Shown: piece by piece, positions 1-9,515 of the stretch
How the letters are laid out: each line of letters starts with the position of its first letter
Position numbering within the stretch: position 1 is the first letter of the stretch
NCBI GenBank assembly: GCA_023663185.1
Contig: JAMPHY010000022.1
Span: forward strand, 1 to 45,089
DNA length: 45,089 nt
Source of the DNA: Clostridiales bacterium
Lineage (GTDB): Bacteria; Bacillota; Clostridia; Lachnospirales; Lachnospiraceae
Direction: 5' to 3'
Position numbers and translations under genes: made by a program
Notes under the pieces: generated by a model
What the model was told of the DNA's origin: nothing
Seen by the model: the letters and a program-made list of their open reading frames with translations, nothing else
Databases searched by the model: none

Positions 1-69
1 GAGGAATTTAAGGTATTTAGGCAGGATATAATGGAAATTTACCTTTCAGAACTGTTTCATGCTGTGTAA
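1..69 (+). CDS. 3' end of an upstream gene (partial)
   Basis: Frame 1 is open from the window edge to a TAA at 67-69 and encodes 22 residues ending SELFHAV. The start lies outside the window. The fragment is too short to assign a family. It precedes murE by about 100 bp, so it probably belongs to a separate transcription unit. Confidence 0.5.
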   Translation, partial: EEFKVFRQDIMEIYLSELFHAV

Positions 70-71
70 AG

Positions 72-105
72 TTGAAAAAAAGTATATTTCATGGTATCTT
101 ATAAT
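72..105 (+). promoter_or_regulatory. candidate promoter of the murE cluster
   Basis: TTGAAA at 72-77 lies 17 bp upstream of TATCTT (95-100); a TATAAT also occurs at 100-105 but with a spacing that is too long. The 104-bp gap before murE has no gene, so a promoter is expected here. It is a match to the consensus only. Confidence 0.35.
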
Positions 106-173
106 AAATACGCGGATTTGCGAGTGGTAGTCATGATTGCAAATAGAAAGAAAATATGGAGGAAGCATAATTT

Positions 174-1646
174 ATGCACAGATTAAAAGATTTACTTGCT
201 AATTTGGAACACGAATGTATAAAAGGAAGAGAGACTATAGAAATAACCGACGTCATTTACGATTCCAGAAAGGTGATAAAGGACTGTCTTTTTATCTGCA
301 TAAAAGGGGCAAATACTAACGGACACGATTATGCTGCGCAGGCTGTGGCGGACGGGGCAAAGGCTCTTATAATACAAGACGACGTAAAGCTTAATGAAGC
401 AAACGACGTGACGATAATCCGCGTTAAAGACACAAGATATGCTATGGCGTTTATTTCGGCGGCATATTTTGACAATCCGGCAACAAGGCTTAAAACTATC
501 GGCATTACCGGAACTAAGGGTAAGACGACTACGACATATCTGGTAAAATCCATTTTGGAGCAGATAGGTCATAAAGTCGGACTTATAGGCACAATTGAGA
601 CTATTATCGGGGATACGCATATTCATGCGGACAATACCACACCGGAATCCTATCTTATACAAAAGTATTTCAGGCAGATGGTTGACGCTGGCTGCGACGC
701 GGTAGTCATGGAAGTATCGTCGCAGGGCTTGATGTTACACAGGACGCAGGGATTTATTTTTGATTACGGTATTTTTACCAATATAGAGCCGGACCATATA
801 GGTCCGAACGAGCATAAAGATTTTGAAAATTATCTAACCTGCAAGGGAATGTTATTTAAACAGTGTAAAATAGGAATTGTGAATAAAGACGATAAGCACT
901 GGGAGCAGGTAGTTAAAGACCATACATGTAAATTGGAGACGTTTGGAATAACGAGCGAGGCTGATACGAGCGCTAAAAACATAGCGTTCTGCTTTGAGGG
1001 TGGAAGCCTCGGAGTAAAATTTGATGTAACAGGAATTATGAACTTTTCAGCAGGAATCGCGATGCCGGGTATATTCAGTGTGTACAATGCGCTGTGCGCG
1101 ATTGCCATCTGCCGCCATTTTAACGTGCCGCAGGATTTGATTGTGGACGCCTTGCTGCATGCAAATGTAAAAGGCAGGATAGAGTCTGTGAAGGTATCGG
1201 AGGATTTTACGCTGTTGATTGATTATGCGCATAATGCAATGGCGCTTGAAAGCCTGCTTTCTACGCTTAAAAGTTATCACCCGCACAGACTGATAAGTGT
1301 ATTCGGCTGCGGCGGAAACCGTTCTAAGCTAAGACGTTATGAAATGGGCGAAGTGAGCGGACGGCTGGCGGACTTAACGATTATTACCTCGGATAATCCG
1401 CGTTTTGAGGAACCGTTAGATATCATAGAAGATATCAAGACCGGAATATCTAATACAAACGGCAAATATATAGAGATTCCCGATAGGAAAGAAGCGATTG
1501 CTTATGCGATAGATAACGGAGAGCCGGGAGATATTATCGTATTGGCGGGAAAAGGACATGAAGATTATCAAGAGATAAAGGGCGTAAAATATCCGATGGA
1601 CGAAAGGGAGCTTATTAAGGCTGTTTTAGAGGAAAGAAGAGCTTAA
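174..1646 (+). CDS. murE: UDP-MurNAc-tripeptide synthetase MurE (meso-DAP type)
   Basis: This 490-residue cytoplasmic Mur ligase adds the third amino acid to UDP-N-acetylmuramoyl-L-Ala-D-Glu in peptidoglycan precursor synthesis. The N-terminal Mur ligase domain is followed by the ATP-binding loop GITGTKGKTTT at about residues 110-120, the central ligase domain and a C-terminal Mur ligase domain. Residues 407-410 read DNPR, the signature of enzymes that add meso-diaminopimelate; lysine-adding enzymes differ there. The ATG at 174 follows a GGAGG about 9 bp upstream, and the length is normal for the family. The next gene, priA, begins about 15 bp downstream, so co-transcription is likely. Confidence 0.97.
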   Translation: MHRLKDLLANLEHECIKGRETIEITDVIYDSRKVIKDCLFICIKGANTNGHDYAAQAVADGAKALIIQDDVKLNEANDVTIIRVKDTRYAMAFISAAYFDNPATRLKTIGITGTKGKTTTTYLVKSILEQIGHKVGLIGTIETIIGDTHIHADNTTPESYLIQKYFRQMVDAGCDAVVMEVSSQGLMLHRTQGFIFDYGIFTNIEPDHIGPNEHKDFENYLTCKGMLFKQCKIGIVNKDDKHWEQVVKDHTCKLETFGITSEADTSAKNIAFCFEGGSLGVKFDVTGIMNFSAGIAMPGIFSVYNALCAIAICRHFNVPQDLIVDALLHANVKGRIESVKVSEDFTLLIDYAHNAMALESLLSTLKSYHPHRLISVFGCGGNRSKLRRYEMGEVSGRLADLTIITSDNPRFEEPLDIIEDIKTGISNTNGKYIEIPDRKEAIAYAIDNGEPGDIIVLAGKGHEDYQEIKGVKYPMDERELIKAVLEERRA

Positions 1647-1661
1647 AAACGGTGGTTGCAA

Positions 1662-3899
1662 ATGAGTGAAAAGTATGCGGATATTATTATAGATATTTCC
1701 CATGAGAAAGTTGACAGACCTTTCAGATACCGTATTCCTGAGCGGCTGCTTGGCAAAGTCGCCGTAGGAGTCAGGGTACATGTTCCTTTCGGCAAAGGCA
1801 ATAAAGACATGACGGGATATGTGGTGGAACTTACAGACAGCGCGGATTATCCGCCTGAGAAGATAAAAGAAATAGCCGATATTGATGAGAACGCCGCCAC
1901 GCTGGAGAGCGATTTGATTAAGACGGCATACTGGATGAAAAGTCATTACGGCTCTACGATAATTACTGCGCTTAAAACGGTGCTCCCGGTAAAGCGCAGG
2001 CTGAAACTGCCGCAGAAGAGGAAAATAACCAGACTTATCAGCAGGCAGGAGGCGGAAAATTTGATTGCGGAGTTTGAACGGAAGCATCAGACTGCTAAGG
2101 TCAGGGTGTTAAATGCGATGTTGGACGAAGAGGTGCTTCCGTATTCGCTGCTTAGCGAAAAGCTGAATGTGTCCGCGTCCACCTTAAACAGTCTGGAAAA
2201 ACAGGGAATTATCGCGATAGAGACGGAAAGTTATTATAGAAATCCGGTCAAGCGGACTTCGGAGCGGGAAGCGGCGAAGCCTTTAAGCGAAGGGCAGCGC
2301 TTTATTATAGAGGACGTAATAAACGATTACCGTAACGGAAATGTGGGAACATATTTAATCCACGGCATTACGGGGAGCGGTAAGACGGAAGTTTATCTGG
2401 GTATTATCGAGAAGATGATAGCGATGGGAAAGCAGGCGATTGTGCTGATTCCGGAGATAGCGCTGACTTATCAGACATTGCTTCGCTTTTATAAAAGGTT
2501 TGGCGACAGGGTATCGGTGATGAATTCAACTCTGTCTATGGGAGAAAAATCCGACCAGATGGAGCGCGCAGGCAGGGGCGAGCTGGACGTGATTATAGGA
2601 CCGCGCTCCGCACTTTTTACGCCGTTTTCCAATCTGGGAGTTATTATTGTTGATGAGGAGCATGAGAACAGCTATAAAAGTGAAACTATGCCTAAATATC
2701 ATGCAAGGGAGACTGCGATTCAGATTGCACACATGAAGTCGGCAAGCGTGGTGCTTGGTTCGGCAACTCCTTCTATGGAAGCATATTATAGGGCAAAACA
2801 TGGAGATTATAAGTTATATAGGTTAAATGAGCGTCTTACGGGCGGGAGTCTGCCTAAGGTATATACAGTTGATTTACGTGATGAACTTAAAGCGGGAAAC
2901 CGCTCTATTTTCAGCAGGAAATTAAAAGGCTTACTGGAAGAGCGGCTTGAGAGAGGCGAACAAAGTATTCTTTTTCTAAACAGAAGGGGATATGCGGGGT
3001 TTATATCGTGTCGGGCGTGCGGTTATGTGATGAAATGTCCGCACTGTGACGTATCTTTATCGGAGCATCGAGGCGGCAAGCTGATATGCCATTATTGCGG
3101 CTATGAAGAAATCAGACCTAAGGAGTGTCCTTCCTGCAGTTCTAAATATATTTTAGGGTTTAAGGCAGGGACTGAGCAGATAGAGGAAAGTGTACACAAG
3201 GAGTTTCCTAATGCAAGGGTGCTTAGAATGGACGCAGACTCCACAAGGACAAAAGAGAGTTATGAGAAAATACTTTCCGCTTTTGCCGATGGCAAAGCAG
3301 ATATACTTGTCGGGACACAAATGATTGTAAAGGGGCATGATTTTCCCAATGTTACGCTTGTCGGGATTCTGGCGGCGGATTTGTCATTAAATCAGAACGA
3401 TTACAGGGCGGGAGAGAGGACTTTTCAACTGCTTACTCAGGCGGCGGGGAGAGCAGGTAGAGGAGATAAGCCGGGGGAAGTCGTGATACAGACTTACCAG
3501 CCGGAAAATTACAGTATAGTACATGCAGCAAATCAGGATTATGAAAGCTTCTATGCGGAAGAAATTATGTACAGAGAGCTTTTACAGTATCCGCCCGCCG
3601 CGCATATGCTTGCCATACTTGCCGTATCTAAGGAAGAAGAGCAAGGCTTAAACGTTATGGAGCATTTTGCCGCGCTGATAAGGAAGCAGGTTAATCCTCA
3701 AGATATGCTTTATATAATCGGACCTACGCAGGCGTCGGTCTCTAAGATAAATGATTTATACAGGCATGTGCTGTATCTAAAACATGCGGATTATGAAATG
3801 CTTGTGCGGATAAAAGATATGTTGGAAGCACATATTAAAGAGCAGGATTACAGAAATATAAATATACAGTTTGATTTTAACCCGATGAATACATACTAA
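1662..3899 (+). CDS. priA: primosomal protein N' (replication restart helicase PriA)
   Basis: PriA is a 3'-to-5' superfamily 2 helicase that recognises abandoned replication forks and reloads the replicative helicase. Visible features are the N-terminal DNA-binding region, Walker A (GITGSGKTEVY), the DEEH Walker B motif, and paired zinc-binding cysteines (CRACGYVMKCPHC, CHYCGYE, CPSC) between the helicase lobes. A motif VI-like QAAGRAGRGDKPGEV follows. Translation could start at a TTG at 1656, but the ATG at 1662 has GGTGG six bases upstream and gives 745 residues, so I prefer it. The gene is immediately downstream of murE and 28 bp before def. Confidence 0.97.
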   Translation: MSEKYADIIIDISHEKVDRPFRYRIPERLLGKVAVGVRVHVPFGKGNKDMTGYVVELTDSADYPPEKIKEIADIDENAATLESDLIKTAYWMKSHYGSTIITALKTVLPVKRRLKLPQKRKITRLISRQEAENLIAEFERKHQTAKVRVLNAMLDEEVLPYSLLSEKLNVSASTLNSLEKQGIIAIETESYYRNPVKRTSEREAAKPLSEGQRFIIEDVINDYRNGNVGTYLIHGITGSGKTEVYLGIIEKMIAMGKQAIVLIPEIALTYQTLLRFYKRFGDRVSVMNSTLSMGEKSDQMERAGRGELDVIIGPRSALFTPFSNLGVIIVDEEHENSYKSETMPKYHARETAIQIAHMKSASVVLGSATPSMEAYYRAKHGDYKLYRLNERLTGGSLPKVYTVDLRDELKAGNRSIFSRKLKGLLEERLERGEQSILFLNRRGYAGFISCRACGYVMKCPHCDVSLSEHRGGKLICHYCGYEEIRPKECPSCSSKYILGFKAGTEQIEESVHKEFPNARVLRMDADSTRTKESYEKILSAFADGKADILVGTQMIVKGHDFPNVTLVGILAADLSLNQNDYRAGERTFQLLTQAAGRAGRGDKPGEVVIQTYQPENYSIVHAANQDYESFYAEEIMYRELLQYPPAAHMLAILAVSKEEEQGLNVMEHFAALIRKQVNPQDMLYIIGPTQASVSKINDLYRHVLYLKHADYEMLVRIKDMLEAHIKEQDYRNINIQFDFNPMNTY

Positions 3900-3927
3900 G
3901 ATAGAAGGGACAGAAAGGAAGAGCACA

Positions 3928-4401
3928 ATGGCAATAAGAAATATCAGGGAGATGGGAGATCCGGTATTGGAGAAGGTCTGTAAGGAGGTTAAAGAGATGA
4001 CGCCGCGGACGTTGGAATTAATCGACGATATGTACGATACCTTGTACGAGGCTAACGGAGTCGGTCTTGCCGCGCCGCAGGTTGGAGTCTTAAAGAGAAT
4101 AGTAGTAATAGATACTACGGGCGATGATCCGATACTTTTAATCAATCCGAAACTAATGGAGGCAAGCGGAACACAGACAGGGTATGAGGGCTGCTTGAGT
4201 GTACCCGGTAAGACAGGTCAGGTAACAAGACCGAATTATGTTAAGGTACTGGCTTATAATGAAAATCTGGATCCGATTGAAGTTGAGGGGACGGAGCTGC
4301 TAGCAAGGGCGATTATGCACGAACTCGACCATTTGGACGGACATATGTATGTAGAAAAGGTCGAGGGAGAGCTTATGGACGCCGAAGAGGTTGAGGAGTA
4401 G
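3928..4401 (+). CDS. def: peptide deformylase
   Basis: This 157-residue metalloenzyme removes the N-formyl group from nascent proteins. All three conserved motifs are intact: GVGLAAPQVG near residues 44-53, EGCLSVPG near 89-96, and HELDH at 131-135, whose Cys and two His residues bind the catalytic metal. The ATG follows a purine-rich GGAAGAG. It sits directly before fmt, the formylating enzyme, which is the classic pairing of formylation and deformylation. Confidence 0.97.
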   Translation: MAIRNIREMGDPVLEKVCKEVKEMTPRTLELIDDMYDTLYEANGVGLAAPQVGVLKRIVVIDTTGDDPILLINPKLMEASGTQTGYEGCLSVPGKTGQVTRPNYVKVLAYNENLDPIEVEGTELLARAIMHELDHLDGHMYVEKVEGELMDAEEVEE

Positions 4402-4442
4402 ATATTTGCTGTGACTCAACTCAGGAAAAGGAGAGATACAGT

Positions 4443-5384
4443 ATGAGGATTATATATATGGGTACGCCGGACTTTGCGGTGGACGCGCTTGAGGCAATAG
4501 TGGCGGCGGGGCATGAGGTTGTGCTTGTCGTAACGCAGCCCGATAAACCTAAGGGGCGCGGTAAAGAGGTGCAGATAACTCCGGTTAAGGCGTGCGCGCT
4601 TAAGCATGATATTCCCGTGTTTCAGCCTGTAAAAATCAAGGACAACGAGGCAGTAGAGACACTTAAAGGGTATAATGCCGATATATGCGTGGTGGCGGCT
4701 TTTGGACAGATACTTTCGGAAGAAATTCTGCATATGTCAAAATTTGGCTGTATCAATATCCATGCGTCGTTACTCCCTAAATATCGCGGAGCCGCGCCTA
4801 TCCAGCAGGCAATATTGGACGGGGAGAAGGAAAGCGGCGTTACCATCATGCAGATGGACAAGGGCATGGATACGGGAGATATATTATTGCAGAGCAGGGT
4901 TTTGATTGATGAGAAGGAAACCGGCGACAGCCTGCATGATAAGCTGGCGGCTGCGGGAGCTAAGCTTATCATCGAGGCATTATCAAGGATAGAGAAGGGC
5001 GATATTACGCCTATAGCGCAAAATGATGCCGAGTCATGCTATGCGGGAAAATTAAGTAAAGCAATGGGAAAGATTAACTGGAATGAGGACGCTGTGAAAA
5101 TAGAAAGGCTGGTGCGTGGTCTTAACTCATGGCCGGGGGCTTATACTTCATATAATGGCAAGACCTTGAAGATATGGGAGAGCGAGGTATGCGACGATAG
5201 AAAAATGTCGCAAAAAGACAGGGAAGCCGGAATGATAGAGGAAGTAGATAAAACGGCGTTATATGTGTGCACAGGTAAGGGGCTGCTTAAGGTCACTCAG
5301 GTGCAGCTCGAAGGCAAGAAGCGTATGCCAGTGAAAGAATTTCTGCTGGGTGCGCATGTGACAGTTGGGGATATTTTGAAATAA
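4443..5384 (+). CDS. fmt: methionyl-tRNA formyltransferase
   Basis: Fmt transfers a formyl group from 10-formyltetrahydrofolate to Met-tRNAi. The 313-residue protein has the N-terminal Rossmann-like formyltransferase domain (MRIIYMGTPDFA), the folate and catalytic region with NIHASLLPKYRGAAPI, and the C-terminal OB-like tRNA-binding domain after about residue 205. Length and motifs are typical. A GGAGAG lies just upstream of the ATG, 42 bp after def. The gene is followed by the nested inverted-repeat element described separately. Confidence 0.97.
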   Translation: MRIIYMGTPDFAVDALEAIVAAGHEVVLVVTQPDKPKGRGKEVQITPVKACALKHDIPVFQPVKIKDNEAVETLKGYNADICVVAAFGQILSEEILHMSKFGCINIHASLLPKYRGAAPIQQAILDGEKESGVTIMQMDKGMDTGDILLQSRVLIDEKETGDSLHDKLAAAGAKLIIEALSRIEKGDITPIAQNDAESCYAGKLSKAMGKINWNEDAVKIERLVRGLNSWPGAYTSYNGKTLKIWESEVCDDRKMSQKDREAGMIEEVDKTALYVCTGKGLLKVTQVQLEGKKRMPVKEFLLGAHVTVGDILK

Positions 5385-5401
5385 TAAATAATTACGAAAT
5401 T

Positions 5402-5585
5402 TGTTATTTCACAGCATGAGTTGTGCAATATATACAAAACATAAGTAGGGTACTATGTCGCCGTCGGTACTTAGCGAGGTATTTTCGAGCTTAGTACCGC
5501 TACTGGCGGCAACGTAGCGAGAGCGTGCCCTACGTTGTTTTGTATATATTGTACAACGTGGCTAGTTAAAAAATGTTATTTCACA
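5402..5585. repeat. nested inverted-repeat (MITE-like or REP-like) element
   Basis: Bases 5420-5440 and 5537-5557 are near-perfect inverted copies (20 of 21). Inside them GTAGGGTA (5446-5453) faces TGCCCTAC (5526-5533), and CGGTACTTAGC (5465-5475) faces GCTTAGTACCG (5489-5499, 10 of 11). The whole 138-bp unit could extrude as a cruciform or fold as one RNA. TGTTATTTCACA occurs as a 12-bp direct repeat outside it (5402-5413 and 5574-5585), a few bases beyond the arms. No protein is encoded. It may be a non-autonomous mobile element, and it could also reduce read-through from fmt. Confidence 0.7.
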
Positions 5586-5614
5586 AACATCTAATTTTTA
5601 AGGGAGGATTTACT

Positions 5615-6337
5615 ATGTTATGTTACAGAGGATACTACGGATACTATTATGATTCGACCTATATACTTGTGATTATAGGCGCGCTGCTTTGCATTTTTGC
5701 GCAGCTTAAGATTCAGACCACATTTAAGAAATACTCAAAGGTGATGAGCAGAAGCGGTATGACAGGGGCACAGGCGGCACAGAGGATATTGCAGCTTTCA
5801 GGGATATATGATGTGCGGATAGAACATATACGGGGAGAACTGACGGATCATTATGATCCTTCTTCTAAGGTACTCAGACTTTCGGATTCGGTCTATAACT
5901 CTAATTCGATTGCGGCAATCGGCGTAGCAGCGCATGAGTGCGGTCACGCCGTACAGCATGATAAAGGCTATGTGCCCCTAAAGATAAGGTCTGCGCTTGT
6001 TCCGGCGGCAAATATCGGCTCTAAGCTGGGTATTCCGATAATAATACTTGGCGTAATATTCGGCATGAACCAGCTTTTCATACAGATTGGCATATGGGTG
6101 TTTGCGCTTGCGGTGCTGTTTCAGGTTGTAACGCTGCCCGTTGAGTTTAACGCTTCGGGAAGGGCTCTGAATATGCTAGGCGGCTACGGACTTATGGAGA
6201 ATGATGAGACCAGAGGTTGTCGCAAGGTGCTTAGCGCGGCGGCGCTTACCTATGTGGCAGCGGCGGCGTCTTCGATACTGCAGCTTCTTAGACTTATTCT
6301 CTTATTTGGAAATAACGGAGACAGAAGACGCAGATAA
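5615..6337 (+). CDS. zinc-dependent membrane metallopeptidase, YugP family
   Basis: This 240-residue protein has an N-terminal membrane segment (about residues 11-28), a HECGHAVQH zinc site typical of the YugP/neutral zinc metallopeptidase 2 family, and two or three further hydrophobic segments towards the C-terminus. The family is membrane-bound; natural substrates are not established. An upstream in-frame start exists at 5573, but the ATG at 5615 follows GGGAGGA with proper spacing. A Tyr/Gly-rich N-terminus (YRGYYGYYYD) is unusual but occurs in the family. It is followed 17 bp later by rsmB. Confidence 0.88.
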   Translation: MLCYRGYYGYYYDSTYILVIIGALLCIFAQLKIQTTFKKYSKVMSRSGMTGAQAAQRILQLSGIYDVRIEHIRGELTDHYDPSSKVLRLSDSVYNSNSIAAIGVAAHECGHAVQHDKGYVPLKIRSALVPAANIGSKLGIPIIILGVIFGMNQLFIQIGIWVFALAVLFQVVTLPVEFNASGRALNMLGGYGLMENDETRGCRKVLSAAALTYVAAAASSILQLLRLILLFGNNGDRRRR

Positions 6338-6354
6338 GGCAGAAGGGATTTTAT

Positions 6355-7713
6355 ATGACTGCAGGAATAAATACAAGAGAAATTATTGTAGATATGCTGT
6401 TAGAGTTAGAAAAGACTGACGCATATGTGAATCTGCTGCTTGCGGATACGCTGGAAAGATACGATTATCTGGACGGAAGGGACAAGGCTTTTATAAAAAG
6501 AGTCGTGGAAGGAACTGTTGAGCGCAGAATACAGCTTGACTATATACTTGACGGCGTTTCCACAATACCAGTGCGGAAAATGAAACCATTGATACGCGCG
6601 CTGCTTAGAATGAGCGTTTATCAGATTTTATTCATGGACGCGGTGCCTGACGCAGCGGTATGTAACGAGGCTGTAAAGCTTGTGGGGAAGCGTAAGTTCA
6701 CATCGCTTCAAGGCTATGTAAACGGCGTGTTAAGAAGTGTATCCAGACGAAAAGGCGAACTGTCATATCCGGATAAGGACAAGGAACCGTTAAAGTATCT
6801 GTCTGTTGTATATTCTATGCCGGAATGGTTAGTAGAACATTTCCTGCGTTCTTATGACATGGCGACAGTAGAGAAAATGCTGGTGGCATTTTTACAGAGC
6901 GCGCCCGTTACGCTGCGCATAGAGGAGCGGCTTGGAGAAGAAGAGAGGGAAGCTCTTTTTAAAAAATGGAAGAAAAACGTCGCAACGATAACAAGGCATT
7001 CATATCTGTCTTATGCCGTGCAGATAGAGAAAGTCGAAGGCTTAAGGAAGCTGTCCGGTTATGATGAAGGTCTTTTTATGGTACAGGACGTAAGCTCTAT
7101 GCTGGTGGTGGAAGCCGCCGGAATTAAAAAAGGACAGACAGTAATAGATTTATGCGCCTCACCGGGCGGAAAGTCCCTTCATGCCGCGTCTAAACTTGAC
7201 GGAACAGGCAGGGTACTTTCATATGATTTGACTGAGAAAAAAGTCGCAAAACTTGAAGAAAACCGTATTAGAATGCAAATGAAGAATATGACGACGGCGG
7301 TTAATGACGCTGTGATATATAGAGAAGAATTGAAAGAAGCCGCCGATGTAGTTATAGCCGATGTTTCGTGTTCGGGACTTGGCGTTATCGGTAAGAAGCA
7401 GGATATTAAGTATCATGTGAGCGAACAGTCGCTTAAAGAGATTACTAAGCTGCAAAAGGATATTCTTAAGAACGCCGCGGCATATGTGAAAGACGGCGGC
7501 GTGCTGATGTATAGCACTTGTACGATAAATCCGCAAGAAAATGAGAAAATGGTGGAGTGGTTTTGCGAATCGTTTCCCTTTAAAAAAGAGAGCATGAGCG
7601 CGTATCTGCCGGACGAGCTTAAGAAAGATGAGGGCGGACGAGGTATGCTGCAGCTGCTTCCGGGAGTTCATAAAACAGATGGATTTTTTCTTGCTAAATT
7701 AAGGAAAGAATAA
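6355..7713 (+). CDS. rsmB: 16S rRNA (cytosine-967-C5) methyltransferase RsmB
   Basis: This S-adenosylmethionine-dependent enzyme methylates small-subunit rRNA. The 452 residues contain an N-terminal NusB-like RNA-binding domain (about 1-150) and a C-terminal NOL1/NOP2/Sun Rossmann domain with the SAM motif DLCASPGGKSLH. Both cysteines of m5C methyltransferases are present: Cys339 in DVSCSG and Cys389 in STCTI. Length is normal. It ends one base before rlmN starts, so the two are certainly co-expressed. Confidence 0.95.
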   Translation: MTAGINTREIIVDMLLELEKTDAYVNLLLADTLERYDYLDGRDKAFIKRVVEGTVERRIQLDYILDGVSTIPVRKMKPLIRALLRMSVYQILFMDAVPDAAVCNEAVKLVGKRKFTSLQGYVNGVLRSVSRRKGELSYPDKDKEPLKYLSVVYSMPEWLVEHFLRSYDMATVEKMLVAFLQSAPVTLRIEERLGEEEREALFKKWKKNVATITRHSYLSYAVQIEKVEGLRKLSGYDEGLFMVQDVSSMLVVEAAGIKKGQTVIDLCASPGGKSLHAASKLDGTGRVLSYDLTEKKVAKLEENRIRMQMKNMTTAVNDAVIYREELKEAADVVIADVSCSGLGVIGKKQDIKYHVSEQSLKEITKLQKDILKNAAAYVKDGGVLMYSTCTINPQENEKMVEWFCESFPFKKESMSAYLPDELKKDEGGRGMLQLLPGVHKTDGFFLAKLRKE

Positions 7714-7714
7714 A

Positions 7715-8758
7715 ATGAAAGAAAAAAAAGATATAACTTCTTTAACGCTTGACGAGCTTAAAGCCGAAATGGAGCAGTTAAATGAGAAACCGTATAGGGC
7801 GAAGCAGCTCTATGAATGGCTGCATGTAAAGCTGGCAGAAGATTACGAAGAAATGACGAATATCCCTAAGAGCTTAAGAGACAAGTGCAGGGAAAATTTT
7901 ACTCTTACGACATTAAAGACCGTGCAGGTTCAGGAGTCGCAAAAAGACGGAACCAAGAAGTTTCTTTTTGAACTTCCCGACGGCAATCTGGTGGAGAGTG
8001 TGCTAATGCGTTATAAATACGGTAACTCGGTCTGTATTTCTTCGCAGGTCGGGTGCAGAATGGGGTGTGCTTTTTGTGCGTCCACTCTAGACGGTATGGA
8101 GCGCAATCTGCTACCTTCGGAAATGCTTGGACAAATCTATGCTATTACGCTTTTTACAGGCGAAAGAGTGTCCAATGTAGTTGTGATGGGGACGGGAGAG
8201 CCGTTAGATAATTATGATAACCTGCTTAAGTTTATTAAACTTCTGACAGACGAGAACGGACTGCATATCAGTCAGAGGAATGTCACGGTATCGACATGCG
8301 GTATCGCGCCGATGATGAGGCGTTTGGCGAAGGAAAGATTAAATATCACGCTTGCGCTGTCGCTCCACGCCGCCACAGATGAAAAAAGACGCACGTTAAT
8401 GCCGATTGCAAATAAATATTCTTTGGAAGAATTAATGGAAAGCTGCACATACTATTTTGAAATGACAGGCAGACGCATTACCTTTGAATACAGTCTGATA
8501 AGCGGCGTCAACGATAGGCAGGAAGATGTTAAGGCGCTTATTCGTCTTATAAAAGAGCAAAACTGTCATATTAATCTGATTCCGGTAAACCCTGTAAAAG
8601 AGCGCGTTTACGTGGGCTCAGATAAAGCGGCGGCACAAGCTTTTAAAAATAAACTTGAAAAAAATGGAATAAATGTTACTATAAGAAGAGAAATGGGCAG
8701 GGACATCGACGGTGCCTGCGGACAGCTTAGGCGAAAAATTTTAACTAAGCGGTCATAG
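7715..8758 (+). CDS. rlmN: dual-specificity rRNA/tRNA adenine-C2 methyltransferase RlmN
   Basis: RlmN is a radical-SAM enzyme that methylates C2 of A2503 in 23S rRNA and A37 in some tRNAs. The radical-SAM cluster motif CxxxCxxC is at Cys114, Cys118 and Cys121 (GCRMGCAFC). The C-terminal cysteine needed for the ping-pong mechanism is in GACGQLRRK near residue 335. The 347-residue length fits the family. It starts one base after the rsmB stop. Confidence 0.97.
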   Translation: MKEKKDITSLTLDELKAEMEQLNEKPYRAKQLYEWLHVKLAEDYEEMTNIPKSLRDKCRENFTLTTLKTVQVQESQKDGTKKFLFELPDGNLVESVLMRYKYGNSVCISSQVGCRMGCAFCASTLDGMERNLLPSEMLGQIYAITLFTGERVSNVVVMGTGEPLDNYDNLLKFIKLLTDENGLHISQRNVTVSTCGIAPMMRRLAKERLNITLALSLHAATDEKRRTLMPIANKYSLEELMESCTYYFEMTGRRITFEYSLISGVNDRQEDVKALIRLIKEQNCHINLIPVNPVKERVYVGSDKAAAQAFKNKLEKNGINVTIRREMGRDIDGACGQLRRKILTKRS

Positions 8759-8768
8759 GGGGATTATA

Positions 8769-9515
8769 ATGCTAAAAACCTATGCAATCACAGATATCGG
8801 CTTAAAAAGACAACTGAATCAGGATTTTATTTTTTCCTCGGAGGCTCCTGTAGGCAGTCTGCCGAACCTATTTATTGTGGCTGATGGTATGGGCGGGCAT
8901 AAAGCGGGAGATTTTGCCTCCAGATATGCAGTGGAGACAATCGTTGACGAGATTAAATCCACAAGTGAGAAGGAGCCTGTCGCTATTTTAAATAAGGCGA
9001 TTTCTAAGGCGAATACTTACACCATACAGAAGTCTTTACAGGACTATAAATTGTCGGGAATGGGGACGACTGTGGTAGTGGCTACATGTATCGGAAACGA
9101 ACTTGAAGTTGCCAATGTGGGAGACAGCAGGCTCTATCTGATTAATGATAAGATAGAGCAGGTTACGATAGACCATTCTTTAGTAGAAGAAATGGTGAGA
9201 ATGGGCAGCATTAGCAGGGAAGCGGCAAGGAATCACCCCGATAAAAACATAATTACCAGAGCAATCGGCGCGCAGGATACTGTAGAAGCGGATATATTTA
9301 CGCTGGAAGTAAATGTTGGCGATATGATATTACTATGCTCTGACGGCTTGACGAATATGATAGAAGATGAAGATATATTGAAGATTTTAAAGAGTGGAGA
9401 AAGCTTAAAGGATATGGCTGAGGAATTGGTTCGTACTGCCAATAATAATGGTGGTAAAGATAATATTTCACTCATTATTATTGAAAGAGCAGCAGACGAG
9501 GTGGAACATGATTAA
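8769..9515 (+). CDS. prpC: PP2C-type Ser/Thr protein phosphatase (Stp/PrpC)
   Basis: This 248-residue PPM-family phosphatase reverses phosphorylation by the adjacent PASTA kinase. Metal-binding acidic motifs are visible as DGMGGHKAGD near the N-terminus, GDSRLYL in the middle, and CSDGLTNM plus GGKDNIS towards the C-terminus. The ATG follows AGGGGGA. Its last 8 bases overlap the start of the kinase gene, the usual translationally coupled arrangement in Firmicutes. Confidence 0.96.
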   Translation: MLKTYAITDIGLKRQLNQDFIFSSEAPVGSLPNLFIVADGMGGHKAGDFASRYAVETIVDEIKSTSEKEPVAILNKAISKANTYTIQKSLQDYKLSGMGTTVVVATCIGNELEVANVGDSRLYLINDKIEQVTIDHSLVEEMVRMGSISREAARNHPDKNIITRAIGAQDTVEADIFTLEVNVGDMILLCSDGLTNMIEDEDILKILKSGESLKDMAEELVRTANNNGGKDNISLIIIERAADEVEHD

